From: Micropterix aruncella
Lineage: Eukaryota; Arthropoda; Insecta; Lepidoptera; Micropterigidae
Assembly (NCBI GenBank): GCA_944548615.1
Contig: OX155972.1
Span: 24,122,132-24,186,131 of the forward strand
Length of the DNA: 64,000 nucleotides
Direction: 5' to 3'
In this document: piece after piece, positions 44,168 through 54,929 of the stretch
How positions within the stretch are numbered: position 1 is the first letter of the stretch
How the letters are laid out: every line of letters starts with the position of its first letter
Program-made: the position numbers and the translations under genes
Notes under the pieces: model-generated
The model's input: only the letters and a program-made list of their open reading frames with translations
What the model was told of the DNA's origin: nothing
Databases searched by the model: none

Positions 44168-45411
44168 AATAGTTATTGCCTTACCAATGTTGATATTCAC
44201 ATCGACGTATCAATTCATTTGATGACACTTACCTGAAACAATTAAAGAAGTAGGTTTAACGAAATTGTTACATAACATATATATTCTCTATTTCAAATAG
44301 CGATAAAAAATGTACAAATAGACGAACCCATTTGAATAATTCGTTTAGAGGATGATGCTTCGACAAAGAGTTAAAAATAATAAAAGCTTCTCACATGGCA
44401 GCATGATTTCCCGGATTCTTATTATTTTAATATTAGCTAGCAAGGTCTTATTATTTTAATATTATTTACATAAAGATGTCCATTTTTATTTTGGTGTACA
44501 GGTTTCAATACCTAATAATTACGCACTTCCAAAAAAATAAAATAAATAAACAAGCGAATAAATAATAATAATAATAAACAAACAATAAAATAAATAATAA
44601 AATAAATTACAACCATCTCTTCGTTTATTTGAAATAAAAGAGACGTAATTATTACGAAATTGAAACCGGTATACCAAATTGAAAAAAAAAATTATAATAA
44701 TATTAAATATTAAAAACTTTGACTCTCCAAAAAGTAGCATTGATTATAGGGTATAAGATTGCTCAATACCATATTATATTTCGGCAGCAAAGGTTTTTAC
44801 ATTCATTGTTCCAAACATTAATTATTCTTCTATTTTCAGTAGCCCAATAGATGTCGATCTAAACACGACATGATATATCATCATATCTCAAAATTAAATA
44901 ATAATATATTAACAGAAGAATTTTTAAATCATAGCTCTTATTATTTTAATATTATTTACAAAGGATGTCATTTTTTGAATTGATAAAAATGTTTTAATAC
45001 GGTTTGGTAAAAACTACAGATAGTATAATAGATGGCATCATATTTCTACGTATTATTTTTGTGATGTAATCAGCCTATAAGAAAACGCGATAGATGGCAC
45101 TAATAATTGAATGTTATTATTTTCATCAATTAGTTAAATTATTGGGTTTTTATAATCAATCAGACATTTTTTAAATACATTAATTACAAATGTTATTATA
45201 CTTAGATGGCCAAATTAATACGATATTAGTTTCGTCGGAATTGCTATCAGCGCCACCTCCGTGTCGCCGGCCCAGAAGGGTTGCCAAAACGCACTATGGC
45301 GTTGAGCAACCTAATACCATATATGATCAATGGTGTCGCCATTAGGAGATAACACAGCCAATGTAATATACAGAGAAATTTAAAAAAAAATCCTTTGGAA
45401 AATCTATGAAA
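44168..45411. other. AT-rich spacer with diverged repeats
   Basis: Positions 44445-44520 match 24020-24065 (TATTATTTACAT, TTTTTATTTTGGTGTACAGG), and 44940-44970 has a third, shorter match. 45225-45345 matches 26590-26720. No coding sequence. Confidence 0.45.
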
Positions 45412-45634
45412 TCCTACTAATATTATAAACGCGAAAGTTTGAGGGAATGTATGTATGGATGTTTGTTACTCTTCCACGCAAAAACTACTTAATGGATTTT
45501 GATGAAACTTTACAATAATATAGCTTACACATCAGAATAACACATAGGCTATAATTTATAAAGATATATAGTTTTCTATCATCATTATCACAGTTTTCCA
45601 TCACCACGCGGGTGAAACCGCGGGGCGCAGCTAG
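45412..45634 (+). mobile_element. short non-autonomous Helitron (223 bp)
   Basis: Host A then TC (45412-45413, TCCTACTAATATTATAAACG). The 3' end has the hairpin CGCGG-GTGAAA-CCGCG, then GGGCGCAG-CTAG (45631-45634) and host T. These are the textbook Helitron borders. No coding sequence. Confidence 0.85.
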
Positions 45635-45894
45635 TTATTGAAATATAGCTAAGATAAAATTACTTCGCTAAGTTAAATATGGAATTTGTTAGTATCTTTT
45701 TATTAGAGTTTGCAAAGTTTTGGCCAGAATTTCGTCCAAAATTATGTTCGTCATTATAACCTCATCCGAAACAATAAATTCAAAACTCTTCCACGAATAA
45801 TATTATGACTGTGAAATTAGGCGCGTGAGCCGGAAGCCGCCGCCAGCGTTGACGGATCAAAATATTGGCGATCGAAGCGCGACAAGTTGTTTAG

Positions 45895-45960
45895 CCCAGC
45901 GCTATATTTAAACCCGGGCCATAACAAACTCTCATAGGTGCACACAGCCACGCGCGCGTC
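45895..45960 (+). promoter_or_regulatory. possible TATA/initiator core promoter
   Basis: TATATTTAAA (45903-45912) is followed 31 nt later by an initiator-like TCATAG (A at 45934), the correct spacing for an arthropod RNA polymerase II promoter, in a locally GC-rich context (45820-45990). No downstream open frame of note is present, so it may be an old element promoter. Low certainty. Confidence 0.3.
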
Positions 45961-46059
45961 TTGTGAACCACTACACAAGCGAGCGTTTGCTTCCCTTCAC
46001 TGCCACAGAAGACGGGGCTATTTTTAAACCATAGTAGTTATGGTGTAGATTCTCTACCT

Positions 46060-46170
46060 GTCTTTGTAGCTGGTTCCTAATGAGTCAGTGCGGCTCGGGC
46101 CTGGTGGCCTGTCTGTGTCTTCTTGGGTCTTAGGCGGTGTCGACTACAAGGGGCGAACCCGTCACTCCAG
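46060..46170 (+). repeat. R670 fragments, copy L (3' and 5' terminal pieces)
   Basis: CAGTGCGGCTCGGGCCTGG at 46088 resembles the second-subfamily 3' end. A 5'-terminal block follows, GTGTCGACTACAAGGGGCG / AACCCGTCACTCCAGG (46137-46170). The block is cut by the LINE at 46172. Confidence 0.6.
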
Positions 46171-46171
46171 G

Positions 46172-47145
46172 TTGGTATATTCATATTCATTCTATTAGTA
46201 TACTTAAAATTTTAACAGCTGGAGAACATACAATTCAAAAAAAAAACATTAAGGAGATGCTGATAGGCAATCCTTTATATAATCTGGCCGAATTTGAGGG
46301 CCATGATTTTTCAAATTTTGTGCCCATTTAAATTACTTAAAAAAGTAGAGCCTTATTGTCTGATTATTTTATATGGTTTTATATCTGTACTTTTAGTTTA
46401 AAATGCATAACGTAGACTTAATTTGATTATTTAACATTTTACTGTCAATTTGAATATTACGATGAACATTTTACTACGTATCTTTTCGAATTATTAACTA
46501 CTTCAAATATTAGGCTTCTATTTTGATTATTTATATTTTTAGTTTGACAATCTAGTAGTTAATTCTTGACTACCTATGTATGTTCAGTAAAGAGTAGTAA
46601 CGGAACTTACTACCTAACCCAATTATTTCGACACGTCCAAGAGCGGTCTTTAGCCGTCAATTGGACACGACGAAAATGTAATGTAATGTAATGTAATCTA
46701 CTGGTATACAAGTCAAATATAGATTAGCAAACATACATACAGTCAGATTTAAGCAACAATCAGTTTTTCTATCATAAAAACGAAAGAAATCGCAAGCATA
46801 ATGTAAAAAGAGAAAATACAAGAGAAAATGCAAAAAGATCATTAAACAATTTAGCCACCAAAGCATTTTAGTCTTCACTCGAGTAATATTCCTCCAGTGA
46901 AAACGTCTATCTGTGAGGCACCTCTTTAACACGCCAAGAGATTGCGCCTGCCTAATGTGCTCGCTGAGTTTGTTGTAAACCGCTGGGCCGGCGACATAGG
47001 CTAGTCTGTCCGACTTGGATAATGCATGACTCACCGAACGTAGCATGCTTCGGGATCTTGTTGGATAGTGGTGATGCACACCATTAAATTTATAATCGGC
47101 TAGATTTCTGCGAACGAGCAGCGTTACTTCCATTATATATATCGA
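46172..47145 (-). pseudogene. LINE ORF2 tail (27745 family), interrupted by a second LINE
   Basis: Minus orientation: the 3' end (TATTCATATTCATTCTATTAG) is at 46172-46208, and the coding part from 47133 reads MEVTLLVRRNLADYKFNGVHHHYPTRSRS and VYNKLSEHIRQAQSLGVL. A frameshift after this distinguishes it from the 27745 copy. About 490 bp of a plus-strand LINE (46209-46696) splits its 3' tail; the bases TACT occur on both sides. The 5' side is cut by a Helitron end at 47146. Confidence 0.8.
46209..46696 (+). pseudogene. nested LINE 3' fragment with ATGTA-repeat tail
   Basis: Plus orientation. A short coding tail, KKNIKEMLIGNPLYNLAEFEG...FVPI and stop at 46331, is followed by an AT-rich untranslated region. 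It ends GACACGACGAAA then four units of ATGTA (to about 46696). Simple-repeat tails of this kind are common at LINE 3' ends. Inserted in the older LINE around it. Confidence 0.65.
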
Positions 47146-47258
47146 CTAGCTGGCCCGTGCCCACTTCGTTGGGCGGTAAAACTTTTTACCTGTGATGAAA
47201 TTATGAGTGTGGTTCGGTTAATACTGAGTGCTATAATTTATTTCCTAACTGCCAAAAC
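47146..47258 (-). mobile_element. Helitron 3'-end fragment
   Basis: Begins CTAG at 47146-47149, then CTGGCCCGTGCCCACTTCG and GTTGGGCGG, the reverse complement of the 3' hairpin end of the 24106 family. Only ~110 bp are present before R670 sequence resumes. Confidence 0.7.
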
Positions 47259-48045
47259 CCGCCCCCGCTCTATAGGAAACAAACCCCCGGTTATCAGTCG
47301 GAATGCACAGTCGATTGGCTGATGCCGCACGATGCGCAAACCGTCCAGCAGCGCCCAAAGGACGATTCTCAGGGGAGCCGCACTCTGACTAAAAGTCGGG
47401 GGAGTCTGGAAGCAGTACTGCTTTCTATAGAGCGGAGGTGGTTGCTGTCCTTACGGCGACTGCTCTTGAAACGACCATCGGCTACCCGATCCTTCAAATT
47501 TTTAAATTTCAAATTATTTATTGAGTTCAAATTATGATTACATTCAATATACAAAAGTCTTAACCTAACTAGGCTGCCCGCCTGTTTCAAGGTAGACAAT
47601 CTATTTTAATTATCCTAAGAAATCTATAATATTATATTTATATAAATAAACAAAATCATAGTTAGTGTAACGGAAATAGAAATATCTTAATTGGTGATCC
47701 TGGGTGAACAGCAGGGCAAAGGATGCCGTGGTCCGCGATACATTCGGTATACACCGTTTCATCGCTTCGTAAGGGAGATGACCGTGCAAGCGACCTCGAA
47801 CTCGTAACCAATCGAGAGACTGGAGTAATCTGGTCGCAATTGGAAGTAAGGGCGTGAGTGTAAGCGCCGCTGGTAACACTCCTGGCTATCTCGCGGTTAA
47901 AGCGTTGGCCTCTTACGGGTTTGTGGCGGAGCTAGACGGTGGGCTGTTTTGTCCAAGTCTTCTGCGCTCACTCCAGGGAGATAGAACAACTAATCGTTAA
48001 AACTTCCTGAGGTGACGAGCTCGCCCGTTGTAGTCAACAACTCTA
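47259..48045 (-). repeat. R670 copy M, with a LINE fragment inserted
   Basis: 47259-47380 is a forward piece (CCGCTCTATAGGAAAC to GATTCTCAGGGGAG). From 47383 the repeat runs inverted through CGGCTACCCGATCCT, is interrupted at 47494-47695, resumes at GATCCTGGGTGAACAGC and ends in the 5'-terminal block GTAGTCAACAACTCTAGT. The two opposed pieces meet at about 47382. Confidence 0.75.
47494..47695 (-). mobile_element. LINE 3' fragment inside R670 copy M
   Basis: 202 bp flanked by GATCCT on both sides (47488-47493 and 47696-47701). It carries AACTAGGCTGCCCGCCTG, a variant of the LINE 3' motif at 61835 and 50067. 5' truncation plus a short duplication fit target-primed insertion. Confidence 0.65.
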
Positions 48046-48604
48046 GTTGCCCCTTTTAGCTGGCGTGAAAAAAACTACGCATGCGCACGTCTCCTACACA
48101 TCTCCATGCGGTGAAGCCTTCTTCCTAAGATGCTTTTGTTTTCGTGAAAAAAATAGGTTGGACACTTCTCTAACAGACTACGAAAACAGGCCTTTCCTAT
48201 TCTTCGCGCAATGTCCCCACCCCACTTATCATCCTCATTATTTATTGTATCGCCACGAGACGAGATGAGGCGCATTAGAGAATCAAATCCCATCCAGTGT
48301 GCCTGTTATCGTACAGGGAGTCGTCTAAAGACGAGGCAAGATGCATTTCCTGCTTCGTAAAATGGACGTTAATGACGTGCTGCATACATTTTCGCTTCAG
48401 AACTACGTATAACAATATAATGCAGATTTAGATGTACGATGGCGCATTGATAAGCACGGATACGATGTAGTTCCCATTATTTGTCACGTCAGAACTAATT
48501 CATCGTACGTGGGGCGACTGGAAGCTTCTAGAACTGGTCAGTTACATTGTAGCATTTTGGGCTCTGATAATTCTTGAGGTTAAAATTTCTGACCAGCTGT
48601 CACT
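48046..48604. other. unassigned spacer
   Basis: About 560 bp. No gene or repeat copy recognised. Confidence 0.4.
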
Positions 48605-49285
48605 TAAAGGTTATGAACGGTTCCGTGCAGCTTGGGTCTGTCTGTGTTTTATTAGGTCGACTCAACTCACGGCTCGGTTCCCAGCCGGTAGCCCCCTCGA
48701 CAAGGTACCAACCTGGAAGGGCCGCCGTGTACTCTGCTTTCGGCTGTAACCTACAGTTTTTTACAGTTGGTATCGATGGTTCTGATCCGGGTCACACCTT
48801 GGGCGGTACTGGGCGGTTTGCGCATCGTGCGGAGTTAGCCAATCAACTGTGCACTCCTGTGAATAGCCGGGAGAGTCTGGAAACGTTCGTTTCCTAAAAA
48901 GTGTGGTTGTTGTTTTAGTAGCCTAATGGTTATTTCAAGAGTGGTTGACGACAGGTCAACATCCACCCCCGCTGCTTAGGATACAGTATATTTCCATGGT
49001 CTCCCGACTCTTTCAGTAATTAGTCAGAGTGCACATACCGATTGACTGTAGCCGCATGGTGCGCAAACCGTCCAGTAGCGCCGGAAGGCAATCCTAAAGG
49101 AGAAACCGATCCACCAGCCGTGCGGCCTGAGACGCGAGAGTCCTTCCTGGGATAGTCTTCCACACGAGGTGGCTACTGAATAGGAGAGCTGAATCGTGAG
49201 TTAGATCGATCCGATCGATGAATCGTGAGTTAGATCGATCCGAATGGTTCGTATGGCCCAAGCTGCACGAAACCGTTCGCTACCT
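48605..49285. repeat. R670 copies N1/N2, head-to-head pair (second subfamily)
   Basis: 48605-48945 is an inverted 3' half (starts GGTTCCGTGCAGCTTGGGTC). 48946-49285 is a forward 3' half (ends GGCCCAAGCTGCACGAAACC). They meet at about 48945 as a diverged inverted repeat with ~340-bp arms. N2 includes a local duplication of GAATCGTGAGTTAGATCGAT. Confidence 0.75.
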
Positions 49286-49308
49286 TCTTCCTTCTTCCTC
49301 CAACTGCA

Positions 49309-49966
49309 ACTAGAGTTGTCAAATACAACGGGCGAGCCCGTCACCTCATGAAGTTTTAACGATTAATCTCCCTGGAGTGAGCACAGAAGGACAAAACAGT
49401 CCACCGTCAAGCTCCGCCACAAAACCCGTAAGAGGCCAACGCTTTAACCGCGAGATAGCCAGGAGTGTTACCCAGCGGGCTTACACTCATGCCCTTACTT
49501 CCAATTGCGACCAGATTACTCTAGTCTCTCGATTGGTTCCGAGTTCGAGGTCGCTTGCGCGGTCCTCTCCCTTACGAACCGGTGAAACGGTGTATACCGA
49601 ATCTATCGCGGACCACGGCACCCTTTGCCCGGCTGTTCACCCAGGATCGGGTAGCCGATGGTCGTTTCAAGAGCAGTCGCCGTAAGGTCCGCGACCACCC
49701 CCGCTCTATAGGAAACAGTACTGCTTCCAGACTCCCCCGACTGTTAGTCAGAGTGCGCAATCGATTGGCTTATGCCGCACGGTGCGCAGACCGTCCAGGA
49801 GCGCCAGATGGTTGATTCCTAGGGGAAACTAACCCTAAGGCCAGAGTCCTACCCAGGCTCGCACTTTATGCGTGGAGGCCGTCGGATAGGTGTTGACCCG
49901 TGAGTGTGACCAACCCTGAACAGAATGGGTCTTCGTGGCCAACTCAGCAAGGGCCCCTTGCTGACT
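49309..49966 (+). mobile_element. R670 copy O (full length, 11-bp target duplication)
   Basis: 658 bp from ACTAGAGTTGTCAAATAC to GGGCCCCTTGCTGACT. Flanked by exact CTCCAACTGCA (49298-49308 and 49967-49977). Very similar to copies A and C. Confidence 0.88.
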
Positions 49967-49977
49967 CTCCAACTGCA

Positions 49978-50550
49978 GTACATTATTACATTATCACTAG
50001 AGGTTTCATTGTAAACAGTAGCAAAATAGAGCACCGCAACCCAGTATTTCTTCAAACCAACGCCGCCTAACTAGGCCGAGGCCTAAGTTACCAATGGCTT
50101 ATGCATAACTTTAAATTAAATATTTTTTTTAAATAAGTTACGAATAAAAATTAAATACATAATCTTATTTCTTATTATGACACCGCCTGTTTAATTACCG
50201 TAGCGATTGGTTGGCATCGCTCGTACCTGGAGCTAAACACAGGCCAGAGCGACGGTCGGTCCAGATGTGGGGATGCTCAATGCAACACGCCAACTCGTTT
50301 ACAACTCTTCACAGTTATTCCGCGCTATTCAGACCTCGATAGCGAGGCGAGATGCGATGGATGATAGACGACGGCGAACCGCGCCTGTTCCGGACTAAGG
50401 CCTGTAAATACATGCGCCGTGTCGCCTCAGCGGTTGCACGCAACCAGCGAGCATAATAGCCAGCCCAGCTGGGGCATCCTGCTATGGTAATAAAGTAGAC
50501 CACATTGTCAGCTAATTCCAAAATGAGGACATATACAAGATAAAATAAAT
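49978..50550. other. unassigned DNA with possible LINE 3' end
   Basis: CCTAACTAGGCCGAGGCC at about 50067 resembles the LINE 3' motif at 61835. 50200-50500 is GC-richer, with no recognisable protein in any frame. Confidence 0.4.
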
Positions 50551-50637
50551 TACTAAACACCACCAAAACTACGTTTTGGTGGTGTTTAGTAGTATTTAAT
50601 ACACCACCAAAACTACGTTTTGGTGGTGTATTAAATA
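50551..50637. repeat. two adjacent perfect palindromes sharing one core
   Basis: Palindrome 1 (50551-50591, 41 bp) and palindrome 2 (50593-50637, 45 bp) are each perfect apart from a TAC centre. Both have the same 13-bp inner arm ACACCACCAAAAC / GTTTTGGTGGTGT, but different outer arms: TACTAA/TTAGTA versus TATTTAAT/ATTAAATA. Each could form a cruciform in DNA or a hairpin in RNA. The outer arms differ while pairing is kept on both sides. Confidence 0.95.
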
Positions 50638-50689
50638 ATAAAAAAAAACGGTTTTTACCCCCAAGACTTTTCCGGCAAGTTGACATCTA

Positions 50690-51287
50690 TCACTTCAGCC
50701 AAAACGAAATTGGTAAATTATTTCCATATTAATTGTAAATTATCTTTATTCTGTTACTGTTTTCCAAAAAAATAAAAACGAGCGAGATTTGTCTTCAGTT
50801 TTTGAAAAACCTAGAGTTGATTCTCAATATTAAAAAATACTATTTACACCAGCGTATGGTCTATTTGCATAGTACCTAGACAGTTTTTCGAACTTACATA
50901 CAAAAAATATAAGAAAAAAATGTTTGAAATTACGTAATTTCCAGAAATGTTATGGCCAAACATTATTTTTTTCTATTGATTAAAGATACTTTTGAGTGAT
51001 ATAAAAAATAACGCAGTGATCTTAAGTTATTTTATTATTGTAATGCAATTTTTACTTTATAAAAAACTATTCATTTGATAATTTATTATATTATAATTAA
51101 AAAGCCAAATCGACTATATTAGACGACGCGCGAAGCCGAAATCGTCATCCGTATTGGCCACGGCCTTGTCGCCGCGGTATACCTATACATCTTTCTGTAT
51201 ATATTGAAAGCGCGCGGGCGCGTGGCATTGCAAAAATACCTAAATTTTTAGTCGCGTCAACTCGGAAGGGGAGCCGTAAGTCTTGAA
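50690..51287 (+). repeat. dispersed repeat, short copy (partner of 16366-17695)
   Basis: Matches the outer parts of 16366-17695 closely and lacks the central ~730 bp. The join in this copy lies near 50929 (AAGAAAAAAATGTTTGAAAT). Confidence 0.75.
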
Positions 51288-51540
51288 CAGATACTCGGAT
51301 ATACTACTATAACTTCGGATATTAAACCCTCTTATGATTCCACCTTCGTCATTCCGCGAGTTACAAAAATACAGTTGGTATAACACAGCACAGCCAGAGA
51401 CAGACATTCTAGGTCTAGTTGGTTGTGCGATTTCGCCTAATTCGGATATGCTAGCATATTTATATGCATAGAGCTATGTTTTTAGCTATAATAATGTTTG
51501 TTCTTAATTATTCCTCATGTACAACAGTACCTATGCATTT
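51288..51540. other. unassigned spacer
   Basis: No features recognised. Confidence 0.35.
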
Positions 51541-52580
51541 ATTTATTTATTTATTTATTTATTATTTATTTATTTAAGAATTAATTACTATAAAACATTG
51601 ATTAGCTTACAAAAATAACAGGAACCGAATGGCAAAACCTTAACCTTTTGCTTATTTGTTTCTGTCACCCAACTGGGACTAGCCCGTTCTAGGGTGGACA
51701 GGACTCCAATATTACAATCAAGTTTGCTTGATTGCTTGGTTGCCTACAAATGTACAAGTTTTAGTAAAAAGCTAATGACACTAAATTGCCCTAAAATGTG
51801 GTCTTCAGAATAAAATAAAAAATAATAATAATAAAAAAATATTAAAAATATATAATAAATAAAATGCAATTCCATTATTAAATCGGCAATAAATATAATA
51901 TAAAATTCGATTAAATAATATAAATAAAGTTATATGTGAGAAAAGAAAGAAACAGTCATTAATATTTAATATTATGTTTTAAGTAATATAAGATTTAATA
52001 TAAAAATACCTAGTCTAAAAGTATAATTCATTGTCAAAGTCAAATATTTTTTGGTAGTTAGTTCATTGTTAAAATATACTTAACATATAAGTTTAAAAAT
52101 ATGTTAATAATTTGTGCACCTAAGTTTTATTACACTATTATTTCTAACATTTGATGTATGGTTAGTCTGTCATGATTCGATAACCATTTCTTTAATTTAT
52201 TTTTGAATTCCCTAAATGTCAAATTCATTTTTATTTCCATATTGATCAGATTGTAAAATCTCGGCGCAATGAAAGAGTAATGTCTTTGACCAAATGATGT
52301 TTTCCTTCTGGGTATTATTAAGCTATTTTCTACAACTTGTCTCGTTGGTCGCCGGTTCTGAATTATTCCTAAATTTGAGTTATTGTCCAAAAATAGCCTT
52401 AAGAGGGAAGTTTTTAGAAAAAGTTGCCTACAATCAAGAACTTTAGCTTCCTTATACAGTTCATTAGTGGGATGGCGATATGGTCTACGTAGAATAATTT
52501 TTAATATAAATTTCTGCGCAACTTGAAATGGCTCTAGCAGGGTTTTACCACATCCACCCCATCCAATTATGCCGTAAGCA
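51541..52580 (-). pseudogene. LINE ORF2 tail, near-identical partner of 58765-59872
   Basis: Minus orientation, 3' tail of ATTTATTTATTT type at 51541. The frame from about 52575 to 52130 encodes GIIGWGGCGKTLLEPFQV, FILKIILRRPYRHP, NRRPTRQVVENSLII and FGQRHYSFIAPRFYNLI, the end of an ORF2. It differs from the 58765 copy at few positions (PFQV/PLQV, NLG/NVG), so both are recent. 5'-truncated, no polymerase core. Confidence 0.88.
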
Positions 52581-53005
52581 TGTCCTTGTATTTTTTTTTC
52601 TTGCACGTTATAAATAAATAAATAAATATCTTTCACTTCGCTAGTTGTATTGAAACTAGCAGATGTCCTTACGTGCTATAAAACGCCCGGTTTACGTCGC
52701 TTCGCGTTATTTACGAAAAGCGTCTTTGATGCGGGGGCTGGTTCAAAGTTCGTAGCGCGTTGGCCTCGATTTAAAAAATCTCTTTGATTTTTATCGTCAA
52801 ATTAACATACGCGAGTATATGAAGTTGGAGACTATCTTGGTTGATCCAACATAAAAAATATTTAGAAATGTATTTTATCGCGTGATGGGCAATTGTAATA
52901 CCGACGTTTCGGCGGTATTACAATTACCATTGTCTGTGTTAAACTGCTTTTAGTTGTTACTCCGCGGGTAGGCAGCATAGTGTTGCTGTTGCTGCGCTTT
53001 AGTAT
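52581..53005. other. unassigned spacer with a hairpin
   Basis: Mixed DNA, no gene. It contains an A-rich/T-rich junction next to the LINE and the hairpin at 52891-52925. Confidence 0.4.
52891..52925. repeat. perfect 13-bp inverted repeat, 9-nt loop
   Basis: AATTGTAATACCG (52891-52903) and CGGTATTACAATT (52913-52925) around ACGTTTCGG. Isolated, not at an identifiable element end. Confidence 0.9.
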
Positions 53006-53009
53006 CTCT

Positions 53010-54170
53010 AGGTCCCGTGCAGCTTGGGCCATATGACCTGTTTGTTATATTCATATTCATTTTATTAGTATACTGGTATACAAGTCAGATACAGATTAGC
53101 AAACATTCATACATATTAGAAAACAAACATTTTTTTTATCGTAAATAAAAGATAAAATAAACAAAACAAAACGAAGAAAAAAAAACACAAGAATAATGTA
53201 AAAAGAAGAAATACAAGACAAAATGCAAAGAGATCATTAAATACTTTAGCCACCAAAGCATTTTAGACTTCACTCGAGTAATATTCCTCCAGTGAGTAAC
53301 ACGCCAAGAGATTGCGCCTGCCTAATGTGCTCGCTTAGTTTGTTGTAAACCGCTGGGCTGGCGATATAGGCTAGCCTCTCCGACTTGGATAATGCATGAC
53401 TTACCGAACGTAGCATGCTACGGGATCTTGTTGGATAGTTAAGATGCACACCATTCACTTCAAAATCGGCTAGATTTCTGCGAACGAACAGCGCTACTTC
53501 CATTATATAAATGGACGGCAGCGTCATGATGCAGAGATCTCTAAACAGAGACCTAGCTGGCGAATCAAGCGCCACACGCGCTATTGTGCGGACTGCACGC
53601 TTCTGCATAACGAAAGCCCTATATTGGGTCGGCTCAACTAACGGCTCAGCTCCCATCCGGTAGCCTCCTCGAAGGGGACCAACCTGAAAAGGACTCTGTG
53701 AATCCTTTCGTGAAAGGTGGGATCGGTTGTTTCAATCTGGGAAAACACCTCGGGCGATACTAGCCGGTTTGCGCATGGTGCGGCCTTTGCCAATCGACTG
53801 TGCTCTCTGGCGAGAAACCGAAGTAGTCTGAAAACGTAAGTTTCCTTAGTAACGGGGGTGGTTGTTGACCTGATGTCAGCTACCTTTGAAATGGCCCGTT
53901 GGCAATCTGATCCCGTGCGATATTGACGGGAACAAGGCGCCACGGTCTGCGATAAATTCGAACTGTAATACCGCTAACATCAGGTAGAGGCCGCGCAAGT
54001 GACTTCGAATCTGTGACCAGACTGGAGGATGGAGCAAACCATCCAAGTCTGGTAGTAAGAGAGCGAGGTTCGCCCGCTGTTTCTTCTTTCTAATGCTTCG
54101 CCGTAAGGCGTTGGTCTATTACGGGTTTGTCGGTAGTGTTAGACGGTAGACTGTCCTTGTCCGCTAATAT
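53010..54170 (-). repeat. R670 copy P (second subfamily), interrupted by a LINE
   Basis: Inverted copy whose 3' end (CCCGTGCAGCTTGGGCC) is at 53012. It is interrupted at 53052-53619 by a LINE, then continues GGGTCGGCTCAACTAACGGC through GGTAGAGGCCGCGCAAGTGA to GTTAGACGGTAGACTG near 54155. The 5'-terminal hairpin block is missing. Confidence 0.8.
53052..53619 (-). pseudogene. LINE ORF2 tail (27745 family) inserted in R670 copy P
   Basis: 568 bp between TATATT duplications (53046-53051 and 53620-53625). Minus-strand coding YRAFVMQKRAVRTIARVALDSPARSLF, LPSIYIMEVALFVRRNL and YPTRSRS. 5'-truncated mid-frame and with an internal deletion before the stop compared with the 27745 copy. The 3' end is of the ATGAATATGAATATA type. 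Confidence 0.85.
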
Positions 54171-54363
54171 CTTTCAGTTTTTTTTTATTTTATATTTTTT
54201 TAATTTAATACCCATTTCTTTTAAATACAGCTTTGTATAAAATCCAGCCAGGCTTAGGGCTTACCTGCTGGAGATTATGATAGCGTGACTTTTGGTGCAA
54301 CGTTAGTGGCCATTTGACCATATTATAATATATCTGCTGCATTATCTGCTACATTAGTAAGGG
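54171..54363. other. unassigned T-rich spacer
   Basis: Short AT-rich stretch between R670 copy P and a LINE tail; may be part of the LINE. Confidence 0.3.
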
Positions 54364-54880
54364 TTGCCAATACGCCAAAGAAGAAATGTTCATATACTGG
54401 CTCTCCTATATCGTGTACTCACCCAACTAACACCATCCTATCTCCAGGAGCTTTTTGAACCACTAAGTTCCCACGGTCTCGTACTTCGGTCAGCCTCTGA
54501 CAGTTTATTAAAAATTCCGAGTCATAATAGTGATTTCTATTCCTATTCTTTCTGTGTCCATGGTGCAAGACTCTGGAACGATCTCCCAGCAAATATACGA
54601 AACTCGCCTTCTTTACCATCGTTTAAGACTCACCTTAAGGATTACTACCTTTCTAAGAAGTAACCAGTTCTTCCCTTTCTCTCCTGTTCCTCCCCCAATT
54701 TCCTCTCCTCGGGCACTATTAGTCTTAAATCCTTCCACTTGTCTGTATGTTATGTAATAATCTTTATTTTCACAATGCGCGCATGTACCACTATGTTTAG
54801 GTTAGCTGTAAGACATTGCCATGTGGCAATAAGCTCGCCTTTTTTGTATACTTTTTAAGTGCAAATAAATAGTTTATTAA
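54364..54880 (+). pseudogene. LINE ORF2 tail with SINE-like 3' hairpin
   Basis: The plus strand encodes RRNVHILALLYRVLTQLTPSYL, LRSASDSLLKIPSHN and FCVHGARLWNDLPANIRNSPSL and ends LKDYYLSKK at 54663, an ORF2 C-terminal tail. The 3' untranslated region has GTTAGCTGTAAGACATTGCC and ATGTGGCAATAAGCTCGCC. This aligns with the 3' part of the SINE copies, including the hairpin ATTGCC-ATGT-GGCAAT (54815-54830). This LINE family is therefore the likely mobiliser of the SINE. Confidence 0.78.
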
Positions 54881-54929
54881 TTTGTCGGCACAGAAAGCCA
54901 CCCCCTTGTTAATATTTACATAAAAAGAT

